Shown in pieces: positions 52,430 through 61,058 of a stretch of DNA of 64,000 nt. Position 1 is the stretch's first letter. Each line of letters starts with the position of its first letter. Below the pieces are notes generated by a model. The model worked only from the letters and a program-made list of their open reading frames with translations, was not told the origin of the DNA and ran no database searches. Source of the stretch: DATAUK01 sp036268295 (lineage in GTDB: Bacteria > Actinomycetota > Actinomycetes > JAFAQI01); NCBI GenBank assembly GCA_036268295.1, contig DATAUK010000033.1, positions 1 to 64,000 on the forward strand, written 5' to 3'. The position numbers were made by a program, and so were the translations under genes.

Positions 52430-53460
52430 CGTCTCGCCGCCTCGCCCAGACCCGCCGCTTCCGGGATGGCACCGCCGACCGATGTGTATTCAAGGGAGTC
52501 CTCGGTGAGCGCCATGTAGGCGTCTTCGAGCGAGGCCGTCAACTCGGTCAGCTCGAGCACCGTCATGCGGGCCTCCGCGGCAGCTAGCCCCACATCATCA
52601 GTTGAGCAACCCTCGACCTCGAGTGTGTTCGCGGCGGTCTCGCGCACCGTCCGTCCTCGCCGCCGGAGCGTGAGAGCAAGCTCATGCGCCTGCGGCGATC
52701 GGACCCGAACCACGGCATGGGAGGCCGCCGCGATGAGCTCGCGCATTGGCTGATTACGCAGCAGGCGGCCCTTTCCGACGACGATGAGGTGGTCTGCGGT
52801 CATCGCCATCTCGCTCATCAGATGCGAGGACAAGAAGATGGTCCGCCCTTCGTCGGCCAAACCGCGCAGCAGATTCCGGATCCAGCGAATTCCATCAGGA
52901 TCGAGACCATTGACCGGCTCGTCGAGGATCAGCGTGCGCGGATCGCCGAGTAGCGCCGAGGCGATTCCCAGTCGCTGACCCATCCCCAACGAGAACGTCT
53001 TGGCGCGGTCGTCGGCAACGTCGGTCAGCCCGGTGAAGTCGATGACCTCCTGCACTCGTCGGCGACTGATCCCCGCGGTCGCTGCCATCGCCCGCAGATG
53101 GTTACGCGCCGACCGCCCAGTGTGAACGGCTCGAGCCTCGAGCAACGCGCCGACCTCATGAAGTGGCCGGCTGTGATCAGCGAGCGCGCGGCCATTAACC
53201 GTCGCGTGACCCGACGTCGGCATGTCGAGGCCGAGAATCATCCGCATCGTCGTCGACTTACCCGCGCCATTCGGGCCGAGAAAACCGGTCACAATGCCAG
53301 GCTCGACGGTGAAGCTCAGATCGCTGACGGCGAGCTTGTCGCCGTACTTCTTGGTCAGGTTCAGCGCCTCGATCACCGGGCGCGCCCAGCGCTGAGACAA
53401 CAAGCGGGACGCCGCGCCGGGCCGTCCCTTGGACCGCATCGGACTGTCACCAGCCGACAT
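52426..53460 (-). CDS. ABC transporter ATP-binding protein (DrrA/CcmA-like)
   Basis: A 344-residue ATPase. Walker A is GPNGAGKST, the signature is FSLGMGQRLGIASALLG, Walker B is RTLILDEPVNGLDPDG, and the switch His is in SSHLMSEM. After about residue 230 comes a C-terminal extension typical of exporter ATPases. The start is uncertain: ATG 53460, ATG 53439 or GTG 53376, the last giving MIEALNLTKKYG, closest to family starts. Its stop overlaps the permease start in ATGA, but that permease is frameshifted, so the exporter may be inactive. Confidence 0.93.
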   Translation of the reverse strand: MSAGDSPMRSKGRPGAASRLLSQRWARPVIEALNLTKKYGDKLAVSDLSFTVEPGIVTGFLGPNGAGKSTTMRMILGLDMPTSGHATVNGRALADHSRPLHEVGALLEARAVHTGRSARNHLRAMAATAGISRRRVQEVIDFTGLTDVADDRAKTFSLGMGQRLGIASALLGDPRTLILDEPVNGLDPDGIRWIRNLLRGLADEGRTIFLSSHLMSEMAMTADHLIVVGKGRLLRNQPMRELIAAASHAVVRVRSPQAHELALTLRRRGRTVRETAANTLEVEGCSTDDVGLAAAEARMTVLELTELTASLEDAYMALTEDSLEYTSVGGAIPEAAGLGEAARR

Positions 53461-54381
53461 TAGGTGTGGTTAGGTCCTGGCACGTGAGGCGGGAGGTTGA
53501 TATCGACGAGCGGGGCATACATCTCGCGATGTATGCCCCGCCCCGCGCTCCGCTTGTGAGAAGGTCAGCCATCCGCTGACCGACAGCCTTGCGCAGTTTG
53601 AGGAAGCGCGATCGCTGCTGTACTGGACGGCCTGCCATATCGCGGCGGGCACCGGTGACGCCGCGATGCTCTCGCTCGCGGTGACGGCGCGGACTGGCGA
53701 AATGGCAGTCGAGACGACCGCCCCGAGCCTCCACAACCTTTGCCGGGACGTTGACCTTAAGCCGGCTGCTTACGTCGAGTCAGTCGCGTAGATGGCTCAG
53801 GCTCGCTTGTCGAACTTGTCGATGTAGCTGGCCCAGACAACAGAGCGCTCACCCCACACGCGAACCTATGAGGCAAGTTCGGTGAACATTGCCGCCGATG
53901 AACACCCTGTGCCGATCAAAAACTCTGAGCGGGCTCGCCGCCGGCCAGTCAGCGAGCGTGAGCGGAGCTTTTGAGCAGTACAGGCGTTCTTCGACGGTCG
54001 GCACAGACGGTGCGTGCGCTTTCGGTTGCGGCTCTACGGTTCTGATCGCAGCGCGACTTTGAGTGTTCAGTAGTACATAAACCGTTGGGCTGTGAAGGCG
54101 ATCCGTTCGCTTGGTTACCAGGCACCCACCCCCCGGCTGCCCGTTGCGCGGGCGGCTGATGACTGGACCAAAGTGGCCATTGAAGATGACTGGTGACGTG
54201 CTCGTCAGAAGCCGGCGGTCCTGATTGACTGCCTCGCGGACTGGTCCGCGCGCCCGGCGGCGGCGGGCAATATGCGACGACCAGGGGCGGCACCGCCATC
54301 GGCTACCGTCGCGCCAGTACGGCTCAAGCATTTTAAAGCCTGTCGTCCTACCGATAGGTTCGTCCCTGCTGTCATATCGGA
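53461..54381. other. Gene-poor, apparently decayed stretch of about 0.9 kb
   Basis: No frame is convincing. One plus-strand frame (about 53575-53791) shows QFEEARSLLYWTACHIAAGT then LAVTARTGEMAVETTAPSLH, vaguely like the helical C-terminus of an acyl-CoA dehydrogenase, with no N-terminal part. A short minus-strand frame ends in ASYIDKFDKRA. A strong hairpin lies at 53510-53541. These look like gene remnants. Confidence 0.5.
53510..53541. terminator. Perfect 14-bp hairpin with TCGC loop
   Basis: Arms 53510-53523 and 53528-53541 pair perfectly (GCGGGGCATACATC and its complement) around TCGC. Located 50 bases upstream of the ABC ATPase gene, it could stop transcription coming from the right, or be a relic terminator. 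Confidence 0.6.
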
Positions 54382-55680
54382 GTGGCGTTGCCAAGTCGTC
54401 CGGATCGGCCGCCGCTTCTGCAGGTCTCCTCGCTCGCAGCCGCCGCCCTGACGACCCAGATGTCGAACGTCGCCCAGACCACAGTGCTGGGTCTGCTCAT
54501 CTATCGCCGTACCGGTAGCGAGCTCGATCTCGGGTTCCTCGGTCTCGCTGAGTTCGCCCCGGCCGCTTTGCTGGTCCTGGTTGCGGGCGCGGCCGCTGAC
54601 CGCTTCGACCGGCGTCGGGTGTGCGCCGTCAGCGCGATAGCGAACGCCGTGGTCGCGCTCGCTCTTGCGTGGTACGTGCATCGCCCCGGCGGTGGGTCGA
54701 TTACCCCGATCTTCCTGCTGGTGCTCGGGTTCGGAGTAGGGCAGGCGTTCCTGGCACCGGCGCTGCGGTCGATCCCGTCGGCCATGGTCCGCAGCGCCGG
54801 GCTGCCGTGGTTGACCGCTCGTCGCTCAGTTGCTTCGCAGGCCGCGTCAATCCTCGGCCCGGTGCTCGCCGGGGTGCTCTACGGCAGCGACGGCACAATC
54901 CCACTGCTGGGCGCGGCGGCGCTGTCCGCAGCCGGCGCGTTGGTCGTGCTCGGTATCCGAGAGCTCGAACCTACCCCGGCGAGTGAGCGCCCCTCCGCCG
55001 TCAACATCAGGGAGCTCGAGACGGTGAGCCACGTCCTCGAGGAGGGGATCCCGGCACCCAAGGGCGGGCTGCATGAGGCGATGGAAGGTCTCCGTTTCGT
55101 CCGGGGCAACGCGATCCTTCTCGGCGTCATCTCCCTTGACCTGTTCGCCGTACTGCTGGGCGGCGCCGTCACGCTGTTGCCGGCGATCGCCGTACGGCTG
55201 GGTGTAGGCGCGGTCGGCCTCGGCTGGCTGCGCGCGGCGGTCGGCCTCGGTGCCGGTTCGATGACGCTTGTCATGGCGTTCCGTCCGGTCCAGCGGCGGG
55301 TCGGGCCAGTGCTGCTGGGAGTGGTCGCTCTGTTCGGCGTGTGGACGATCGTGCTCGGCATTACCCACTCGTACCCGATTGCGTTCATCGCGATGTTCGC
55401 GCTTTCGGCCGCCGACGCGGTCAGCATGTTCATCCGCTCGACCTTGGTCCCGCTCGCCACCCCGCCGGAGATGCGCGGCCGGGTGCTCGCCGTCGAGAAC
55501 GTGTTCATCGGGGCGTCCAACGAGCTCGGCGGCTTCGAGTCCGGAGTCATGGGCCAACTGCTGGGAACCACCGGATCCATCGTGGTCGGCGGGGTCGGAA
55601 CGTTGGTCGTCGCCCTCACCTGGGGCGTCGTCTTCGCGTCGTTGCGGCGCATCGACCGATTCCCGACCCCACCGGACTGA
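54382..55680 (+). CDS. MFS transporter (EntS/multidrug-type, 12 TM)
   Basis: A 432-residue permease with about 12 hydrophobic segments. MFS motif A-like sequence is AGAAADRFDRRRVCAVS; the middle loop has GGLHEAMEGLRFVRGNAILL and the C-terminal half PEMRGRVLAVENVFIGASNE, typical of the EntS/MFS_3 group. It should export a siderophore or drug. GTG 54382 is taken, with a weak ribosome site. It converges with a MarR regulator whose stop lies 60 bases on. Substrate unknown. Confidence 0.9.
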   Translation: MALPSRPDRPPLLQVSSLAAAALTTQMSNVAQTTVLGLLIYRRTGSELDLGFLGLAEFAPAALLVLVAGAAADRFDRRRVCAVSAIANAVVALALAWYVHRPGGGSITPIFLLVLGFGVGQAFLAPALRSIPSAMVRSAGLPWLTARRSVASQAASILGPVLAGVLYGSDGTIPLLGAAALSAAGALVVLGIRELEPTPASERPSAVNIRELETVSHVLEEGIPAPKGGLHEAMEGLRFVRGNAILLGVISLDLFAVLLGGAVTLLPAIAVRLGVGAVGLGWLRAAVGLGAGSMTLVMAFRPVQRRVGPVLLGVVALFGVWTIVLGITHSYPIAFIAMFALSAADAVSMFIRSTLVPLATPPEMRGRVLAVENVFIGASNELGGFESGVMGQLLGTTGSIVVGGVGTLVVALTWGVVFASLRRIDRFPTPPD

Positions 55681-55740
55681 TCGCGCAATGGGACGCCGAC
55701 CATGCCCGGAGCCTTCGTCTTAGCGAGCGGCCGACTGCGC

Positions 55741-56229
55741 TCAGCTGGTCCAGCCGAGTGTCCAGCTCTGCTCAGGAGCAACTCCTGAGGCCAGCGTAAA
55801 CGCCTCGAGGGATTCCACCGCCGCCCGGCGGTGCTCCACCGGCATCCGCCGCGCGATTTTCGAAATCTCGGTACGACGCCGGGTGGTGACCGCGGCAACG
55901 ACGCTGTTGCCAGCAGTCGTTATCGCGATCCTGGTAGCGCGGCCGTCATCAGGATCGGAGACTCGACTGACCAGCTCCTTGCGGACCAGCCGCTCGCACA
56001 GTCGGGTGGCCGTCGAACTGTTGACGGAGAGATGCTCCGCGAGGTCAGCGACCCGCATCGCGCCGCGATAGCTAAGGACGACAAGCGCTCGGTACTGCAC
56101 CAATGTCAGGCCGTCAGCGGCGTCGGCGAGCGACCGGACCGCGATCGCGATGAGCGCGCGACTCGCACCAACCAGCGCGTCAGTGAGCTCGTCCTGACTC
56201 GGTGTTGCCTGATCACGCTTCGCCGCCAT
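55741..56229 (-). CDS. MarR-family transcriptional regulator
   Basis: A 162-residue winged-helix regulator: LTLVQYRALVVLSYRGAMRV, DLAEHLSVNSSTATRLCERL as recognition region and the wing VSDPDDGRATRIAITTAG. It lies divergent from the RidA-like ORF, and the 139-base gap contains an imperfect palindrome (56325-56352) that is a plausible operator. It may control that ORF, the convergent MFS pump, or both. Confidence 0.92.
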   Translation of the reverse strand: MAAKRDQATPSQDELTDALVGASRALIAIAVRSLADAADGLTLVQYRALVVLSYRGAMRVADLAEHLSVNSSTATRLCERLVRKELVSRVSDPDDGRATRIAITTAGNSVVAAVTTRRRTEISKIARRMPVEHRRAAVESLEAFTLASGVAPEQSWTLGWTS

Positions 56230-56324
56230 CTAAAGCACTCTCCCCGAAAACGACCGCCCGAGAGCCCGCCACGCCATGAGGCGCCCTGCCTTGGTGATCG
56301 TACGGTGTCCGCGCCATCAGGTAT

Positions 56325-56352
56325 ATAGTTGCACTGTGCATGCGTGCACTAT
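56325..56352. promoter_or_regulatory. Imperfect palindrome, candidate MarR operator
   Basis: ATAGTTGCAC and GTGCACTAT are inverted copies (one extra T in the left arm) around a 9-base centre. The site is about 95 bases from the MarR start and just upstream of the RidA-like region. Confidence 0.5.
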
Positions 56353-56404
56353 GCATAGGATGGAGGCAATGCCCCGATGAGCCACCCCCGCGCCGAGTCC
56401 AGCG

Positions 56405-56776
56405 GTGACCGTCGCCCAGTTCGAGGCCGCCGGCGGCACGGCCGAGGTGCAGGCGTTGGGATGCTTCTCGCGACTCAAGGACTTCCTCGACGGGCTCGGC
56501 CAAGGCGTCGAGACTGCCAGCCATCTGACCGTCGAGCTCGCTCGCCGCGACTATCTCGACATCGTCATGAGGGTCCGTGAGCAGGTGTTCGGTGATCGCC
56601 GTCCTGCCATCGTCTCCAACCGGTTCACGCGGCTGCCACCCGGCGAGATCGTCCGGCTCACGATCCGGCTCGACTCCATCGCGGCTGGAGGTTCCCAGTC
56701 AGGTGCGAGAGAGCTCTCAAGTGGCGACATCGCACCATCCGGTACTGATCTCAAGGAAGGCCGCGAATCCAGATGA
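56405..56776 (+). CDS. RidA/YER057c-like protein, N-terminally reduced
   Basis: The 123-residue frame resembles the RidA fold from its middle onward: TVELARRDYLDIVMRVREQV, FGDRRPAIVSNRFTRLPPGE and IVRLTIRLDSIA correspond to the family's VxVYLxDxxDF, FxxxxPARxxVxxxxLPxGxxVEIExxA pattern. The first strand region normally containing SGQ is missing. An ATG at 56369 behind GGAGG is in the same frame, but a TGA follows after two more codons, so either GTG 56405 is the start or the gene is damaged. The 30-residue tail is polar. It is coupled by ATGA to the next gene. Confidence 0.45.
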   Translation: MTVAQFEAAGGTAEVQALGCFSRLKDFLDGLGQGVETASHLTVELARRDYLDIVMRVREQVFGDRRPAIVSNRFTRLPPGEIVRLTIRLDSIAAGGSQSGARELSSGDIAPSGTDLKEGRESR

Positions 56777-56994
56777 CCGCATTTCTCGTCGTCATCATCG
56801 TGCTCGGCACCAGTCTTCTCTGCGCAACGGCGTACATGGAGTGGATCGGGCTGATGAGCCTGATCACTCCACGCAGCGGTCCGCACCACGAGTCATGCGG
56901 GCACCTGCGCATCAACGCGCTCGCCTCGCAGGGGCTGTGCTGGCGATGTCGGCACTCGACAGCGGACCGAGCCCTGCACGCATTGCATCACTGA
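56773..56994 (+). CDS. Small membrane protein with Cys-rich tail
   Basis: The 73-residue protein has one N-terminal transmembrane segment (TAFLVVIIVLGTSLLCATAY, about 2-21) and a tail with CGHLRI and CWRCRH that could bind a metal. ATG 56773 overlaps the preceding stop in ATGA, suggesting coupling to the RidA-like frame. No family is recognised. Confidence 0.5.
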   Translation: MTAFLVVIIVLGTSLLCATAYMEWIGLMSLITPRSGPHHESCGHLRINALASQGLCWRCRHSTADRALHALHH

Positions 56995-57032
56995 GGGCGC
57001 TGCCCGACCGTCAGGCGCCGGTGCCCTCAACC

Positions 57033-57155
57033 TCAGGCCGTCGGCGAGCCGTTGAGACGCTCGGCCTCGGTGTCCGACATCAGCCGCGATCGGATCAGGA
57101 ACCGGTGCCCGGTCGGCGACTCGAGCGAGAAGCCGGCGCCACGGCCCTTCACCAC
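57033..57155 (-). CDS. Possible 40-residue small protein
   Basis: A short frame from GTG 57155 (KGRGAGFSLESPTGHRFLIR then SRLMSDTEAERLNG) with nearly every third position G or C. It begins 30 bases after the stop of the 57186-57308 ORF on the same strand. No ribosome site is obvious. Either a small gene or the end of a lost one. Confidence 0.35.
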   Translation of the reverse strand: MVKGRGAGFSLESPTGHRFLIRSRLMSDTEAERLNGSPTA

Positions 57156-57185
57156 ATCGATCGTTAAGGCAGCCAGGGTCGCTGG

Positions 57186-57308
57186 TCAGTGACCGATGTG
57201 GGCGACGAGCACGCCGAGCATTGCGCCGACCGCGGTCACGACCGCGATGGTCAGCAGGATGGAACCCAGCCCGTACCGTCGAGGTTCGCTGCGATCTCGT
57301 GCCACCAT
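57186..57308 (-). CDS. 40-residue single-span membrane peptide
   Basis: The ORF has a charged start (VARDRSEPRRYG) and one transmembrane helix (SILLTIAVVTAVGAMLGVLV). It starts 16 bases after the GT39-type gene on the same strand, so it may be its small membrane partner. GC3 is high. The ribosome site is weak. Confidence 0.5.
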   Translation of the reverse strand: MVARDRSEPRRYGLGSILLTIAVVTAVGAMLGVLVAHIGH

Positions 57309-57324
57309 GACGTCACGCTATGAC

Positions 57325-59427
57325 CTACGTGCCTGCCGCCGTTGCGGTCGTGCCGGTCGACGTCGACGCTGTCAGGTTGTAGACGGTGATGGCGCCGAAC
57401 GTGGTGGCCGTGAAGTGCGACCCGACCCATGCAGTGATCTCGCTCGAGTCGCTGCTGCCACGCTGCGAGCTGCCGCCCAATCCACCACCGAGGCCGCGGC
57501 CGCCGCCGATGAAGTAGTGGATCTTGCCCGCGCTCACGTCCTTCTCGAACTGCGCCAGGCTCGGCGCCTGGTCGGTGCCGTTGAAGCCGCCGATCGCCAT
57601 CACCGGCTCGTCGGTCGCCAGCTGATAGCCCGAGGCGTTCTCGGCGCCGACGGTCGCAGCAGCCCAGGTGTACGACGAGGCGTCGGCCTTGAGCGCCGCC
57701 GTGAGCGCCGCGCTGACGCTGCCGGCATTCAGCAACCCGGCGCCGAACCCCGATGGCGGACCAAACCCACCCGGTGCACCCGGCCCGGTCGGGCCCTGTC
57801 CACTTGAACCCCGTCCGGGCGTGCTCGGCCGGCCACCGAATCCGGCACCGAATCCGGACTGCCCACCGGGACCGCGCTGTCTGCCCGGACCGCCGAAACC
57901 GGCGCCGGTGGCGGTCGGGCCGGCGGTCGGGATCGCCCCGGTGTACGCCGTTGACGCGGCGTCCAGCGAGAAGGCCACCGGCCCGGCGAGTGCTACGACC
58001 ACGCCGGCCGCAGCAAGCAGCCGACCGGAGTGCGACCAGCGAGCGGACAACCCACCCGACGGGATCACCGCCGCTGCCCCGACGGCGAGGCCACCGACGA
58101 GAATGAATCCGCGCAGCCAGGGATGCCATGACGGGGTCCGCGCCAACAGTTGATGCGCCCAGATCGCCGTCACCGCAGTCGTCGCCGCAAGCACGATCCG
58201 GCACCAGGCCTGATCGCGCCGCGGCCAGAGGACGGTCGCTCCGATGCCGACAAGCGCGCCGACCGCGGGAGCAAGTGCGACCGTGTAATAGGGATGGATG
58301 ATCCCCTTGCCAAAGGAGAAGACCAGCCCGGTCACTACCAGCCAGCCGAACCACAACAGCAGTTGTGGTCGCTGACCATCCGATCGCGCGGTTCGCCGCA
58401 GCGCCCACAGCCCGGCACCACCGAGCAGCAGGGCAGCAGGGATCAACCACGAGATCTGGCTGCCCATGTCGGAGCCGAACAGTCGCCCGATACTGGTCGC
58501 ACCCCACGTGCCAGTGCCGCCCGCGCCGCCACCGCCGACGCTGCCGGTCTCGTTGCCGGTCAGCCGGCCAAAGCCGTTGTAGCCAAAGGCAAGCTGCAGG
58601 ATCGAGTCGGTCGTGGATCCGCCGACGTACGGTCGGGCCGAGGCCGGCGTCAGCGTCACTGCCGCCACCCACCAGCCGGCGGCGAGCACGATCGCGACAG
58701 CGGCCGCAAGCAGCTGCAGGAGCCGTCGGCGCAACGACGTCTGGGCATAAACCAGGTAGACCAGCCCGAAGCCCGGCACGACGAGGAACGCCTGAAGCAT
58801 CTTGGTGATAAAGCCGAAGCCGATCAGTGCGCCGGCCAGGACCAGCCATCGGGTCTTCGTCGACTCCAGCGCCCGGGTGATGGCGTACGCCGCTCCGACC
58901 AGGAGCAGAACGAGCAACGCGTCGGGGTTGTTGTAGCGGAACATCAGCGTCGCGACCGGAGTCGTCGCGAGCACGAGGCCCGCCAGCAGTCCGGCAGTGG
59001 CCGAGAAGTGGCGGCGCACCGTGGCATAAAGCAACGCGACCGCGGCGACGCCCTCCAGCGCCTGGGGTACCAGCACGCTCCAGGCATTGAGACCGAAGAT
59101 CCGCGCCGAGAACTCCATCACCCACAGCGATGCCGGCGGCTTGTCGACCGTGATGAAGTTCGAGGAGTCGAACGACCCAAAGAACATCGCCTTCCAGCTC
59201 GTCGCACCGGCCTGCACAGCGGCCGAATAGAAGCTGTTCGCCCACCCTGACGCGCCGAGCCCCCAGACGTAGAGCAAGGCCGTGCCGAGCAGCAGCACCG
59301 CGAACGACGGGCGGACCCAGGCCGGATCTGACTCGCGGCCGCGGATCACTCGTTGCAGGCGCGAGTGGTCAGCCGAGGAATCAACACGGTCGGACGGGAC
59401 TGGGCGCTCGATCGAGATCGCTGTCAT
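57325..59427 (-). CDS. GT39-type membrane glycosyltransferase (PMT/ArnT-like, YkcB-like)
   Basis: A 700-residue GT-C enzyme using a polyprenyl-linked sugar donor. Acidic first-loop residues precede the family motif ITVDKPPASLWVMEFSARIF (about 92-111), then GVAAVALLYATVRRHF and TPVATLMFRYNNPDALLVLL. About 12 hydrophobic segments extend to residue 480. A Gly/Pro-rich linker (about 490-575, GFGGPGRQRGPGGQSGFGAG) leads to an extracytoplasmic C-terminal domain with MAIGGFNGTDQAPSLAQF. Start is ATG 59427. A MarR gene lies 81 bases upstream. Acceptor unknown. Confidence 0.93.
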   Translation of the reverse strand: MTAISIERPVPSDRVDSSADHSRLQRVIRGRESDPAWVRPSFAVLLLGTALLYVWGLGASGWANSFYSAAVQAGATSWKAMFFGSFDSSNFITVDKPPASLWVMEFSARIFGLNAWSVLVPQALEGVAAVALLYATVRRHFSATAGLLAGLVLATTPVATLMFRYNNPDALLVLLLVGAAYAITRALESTKTRWLVLAGALIGFGFITKMLQAFLVVPGFGLVYLVYAQTSLRRRLLQLLAAAVAIVLAAGWWVAAVTLTPASARPYVGGSTTDSILQLAFGYNGFGRLTGNETGSVGGGGAGGTGTWGATSIGRLFGSDMGSQISWLIPAALLLGGAGLWALRRTARSDGQRPQLLLWFGWLVVTGLVFSFGKGIIHPYYTVALAPAVGALVGIGATVLWPRRDQAWCRIVLAATTAVTAIWAHQLLARTPSWHPWLRGFILVGGLAVGAAAVIPSGGLSARWSHSGRLLAAAGVVVALAGPVAFSLDAASTAYTGAIPTAGPTATGAGFGGPGRQRGPGGQSGFGAGFGGRPSTPGRGSSGQGPTGPGAPGGFGPPSGFGAGLLNAGSVSAALTAALKADASSYTWAAATVGAENASGYQLATDEPVMAIGGFNGTDQAPSLAQFEKDVSAGKIHYFIGGGRGLGGGLGGSSQRGSSDSSEITAWVGSHFTATTFGAITVYNLTASTSTGTTATAAGT

Positions 59428-59508
59428 GTCGTCACTTTCGAGGCGACGGCTTGGAGATCACTGAAAGCCGGCTGTCGGATCGCGCACAACCCGACAAGAG
59501 CCAGTGGT

Positions 59509-59952
59509 CTAGTTGTCGTTGGCGACGAACGACTCCAGCAACGGCAACAGCTCCATCAGTCGGCGAACATCCGCCTCGGGCATCGCGCCAAGCCGCTGGG
59601 CGAGGGTCGCCGTGCGCACCTGGCGGGACCATTCGAGCTTCTCGAGGCCAGCATCGGTCAGCGCGACGTACACCGTACGCCGATCGGCCGGATCGCTCGT
59701 TCGAGAGAGCAAACCGGCCTCTTCGAGACTGGCCACCAGCCGGGTGGCGGTCGGCGCGCTGACCTGTTCGCGGTCAGCCAGGTCACCGATCCGCAACGAG
59801 GTGTGATCCTCGACCGAGACCAGTGCAGACCATTGCGACGGGGTCAAGCCGCCCGGGCTGTGCTGCCGGAGCTGGCGCGCCAATCGAGCCACGGCGATGC
59901 GCAGTCGCGCAGCGGTCTCGGCATATTGCATCGAATCGGCGGTGGCCGTCAT
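59509..59952 (-). CDS. MarR-family transcriptional regulator
   Basis: A 147-residue winged-helix regulator with LTPSQWSALVSVEDHTSLRI, LADREQVSAPTATRLVASLE and the wing RTSDPADRRTVYVALTDAG. ATG 59952 overlaps the stop of the small membrane gene in ATGA, so it is translated with the mca operon. It may regulate the downstream GT39-type gene or the operon itself. Confidence 0.93.
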   Translation of the reverse strand: MTATADSMQYAETAARLRIAVARLARQLRQHSPGGLTPSQWSALVSVEDHTSLRIGDLADREQVSAPTATRLVASLEEAGLLSRTSDPADRRTVYVALTDAGLEKLEWSRQVRTATLAQRLGAMPEADVRRLMELLPLLESFVANDN

Positions 59953-60155
59953 GACGGCTCCTCGTTGTCAGGCGGAGCGGTCGGCGGATCAAAACTCGCC
60001 GGCACCTTGCGCAGATGACGCGTCATCGAGCGGAACAAGAAATAGCACGCGACACTGAGTGCGACCACGACAACGAACGCTATGAATCCGGCGCCGAGGT
60101 CGCCGTCGCCGGAAGCCAGAACGTGGCCGGCGTGGAGGCTCATCACGGCGGTCAT
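59949..60155 (-). CDS. Small membrane protein downstream of mca
   Basis: A 68-residue protein with one transmembrane helix (about 24-42, FIAFVVVVALSVACYFLFRS) and a basic then acidic tail (MTRHLRKVPASFDPPTAPPD). ATG 60155 overlaps the mca stop in ATGA, and its own stop overlaps the MarR start. A similar small membrane gene follows mca in mycobacteria, which supports a linked function. The role is unknown. Confidence 0.8.
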   Translation of the reverse strand: MTAVMSLHAGHVLASGDGDLGAGFIAFVVVVALSVACYFLFRSMTRHLRKVPASFDPPTAPPDNEEPS

Positions 60156-61021
60156 GGCCGAATCCCGGCGAACAGGTCATCTTCGGGCTTGGCGGTCTCG
60201 ACGTGGCTCTTGGCCAGTTCGTAATCCTCGGTCGGCCACGCCTTCTGCTGGATCTCCAGCGGGCAGGCGAACCAGAACGAGGTCGGATCAACCTGCGTCT
60301 CGTGCGCCAGCAAGGCGCGGTCGCGGACGTCGAAATATTCGGCACACCGCACCCTGGTCGTGACGCGATTTCCCATGTCAGGTCGGTCGCCCCACTCCTC
60401 GAGCCGCTCGGCGTACGGCGAGTCAAGGCCGGCTTCGACCATCGCCTCGTGCATCGCCAGGAACCGGTTCCGGTGAAACGTCAGGTGGTAGTAGAGCTTC
60501 TGGACCTGCCACGGTTCGCCGGTGCCCGGATAGCGATGCGGGTCAGCGGCGGCGTCGAAGGCCTCGACGCTGATCTGGTGGGTCATGATGTGGTCCGGGT
60601 GGGGATAGCCGCCGTTCTCGTCGTACGTCGTCATGACCTGCGGCCGGAAGGTCCGGATCAACCGCACGAGCGGCTCGGCGGCAAGCTCGAGCGGCTCCAG
60701 CCCGAAGCAGCCTTCCGGCAATGGCGGCAACGGATCGCCCTCGGGCAGACCGGAGTCGACGAAACCGAGCCAGGCGTGGTGGACCCCGAGGATGTCGATC
60801 GCATTCTGCATCTCGTGGTGACGGATGCCGCTGAGGTTCGCGATCACGTCCGGACGATCCATTGCCGGGTTGAGGATCGAACCCCGCTCGCCGCCGGTGC
60901 ACGTCGCGACGAGCACGTCGACGCCCTCCGCGACGTAGCGCGCCATGGTTGCGGCGCCCTTGCTCGCCTCGTCGTCAGGGTGCGCGTGCACGGCGAGCAG
61001 CCGCAGCGTTGCCTCAGTCAC
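60152..61021 (-). CDS. mca: Mycothiol S-conjugate amidase
   Basis: The 289-residue Mca cleaves mycothiol S-conjugates to mercapturic acids in detoxification. Zinc motif AHPDDE is at about 12-17, with GATMARYVAEGVDVLVATCT following. NPAMDRPDVIANLSGIRHHE and the DENGGYPHPDHIMTHQIS motif are Mca-like. It differs from MshB in this window, so the organism has both. It is divergent from greA with 37 bases between starts. Assignment is strong. Confidence 0.94.
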   Translation of the reverse strand: MTEATLRLLAVHAHPDDEASKGAATMARYVAEGVDVLVATCTGGERGSILNPAMDRPDVIANLSGIRHHEMQNAIDILGVHHAWLGFVDSGLPEGDPLPPLPEGCFGLEPLELAAEPLVRLIRTFRPQVMTTYDENGGYPHPDHIMTHQISVEAFDAAADPHRYPGTGEPWQVQKLYYHLTFHRNRFLAMHEAMVEAGLDSPYAERLEEWGDRPDMGNRVTTRVRCAEYFDVRDRALLAHETQVDPTSFWFACPLEIQQKAWPTEDYELAKSHVETAKPEDDLFAGIRP

Positions 61022-61058
61022 CAGCCAATCGTGTCATGCCCCCGGTAACCTGCTTCGG

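Noticed and set aside
53849..54394. 181-residue minus-strand ORF in the gene-poor region
   Set aside because: No motifs, weak codon bias and many rare codons; it resembles random open frame in GC-rich DNA.
56369..56380. In-frame TGA as a selenocysteine codon
   Set aside because: It follows two codons after the ATG, no SECIS-like hairpin is seen, and no selenocysteine genes are in the window.
57251..59245. 664-residue minus-strand ORF overlapping the GT39-type gene
   Set aside because: Same strand, wrong frame; low-complexity Arg/Gly-rich product, while the other frame has clear GT39 motifs and membrane helices.
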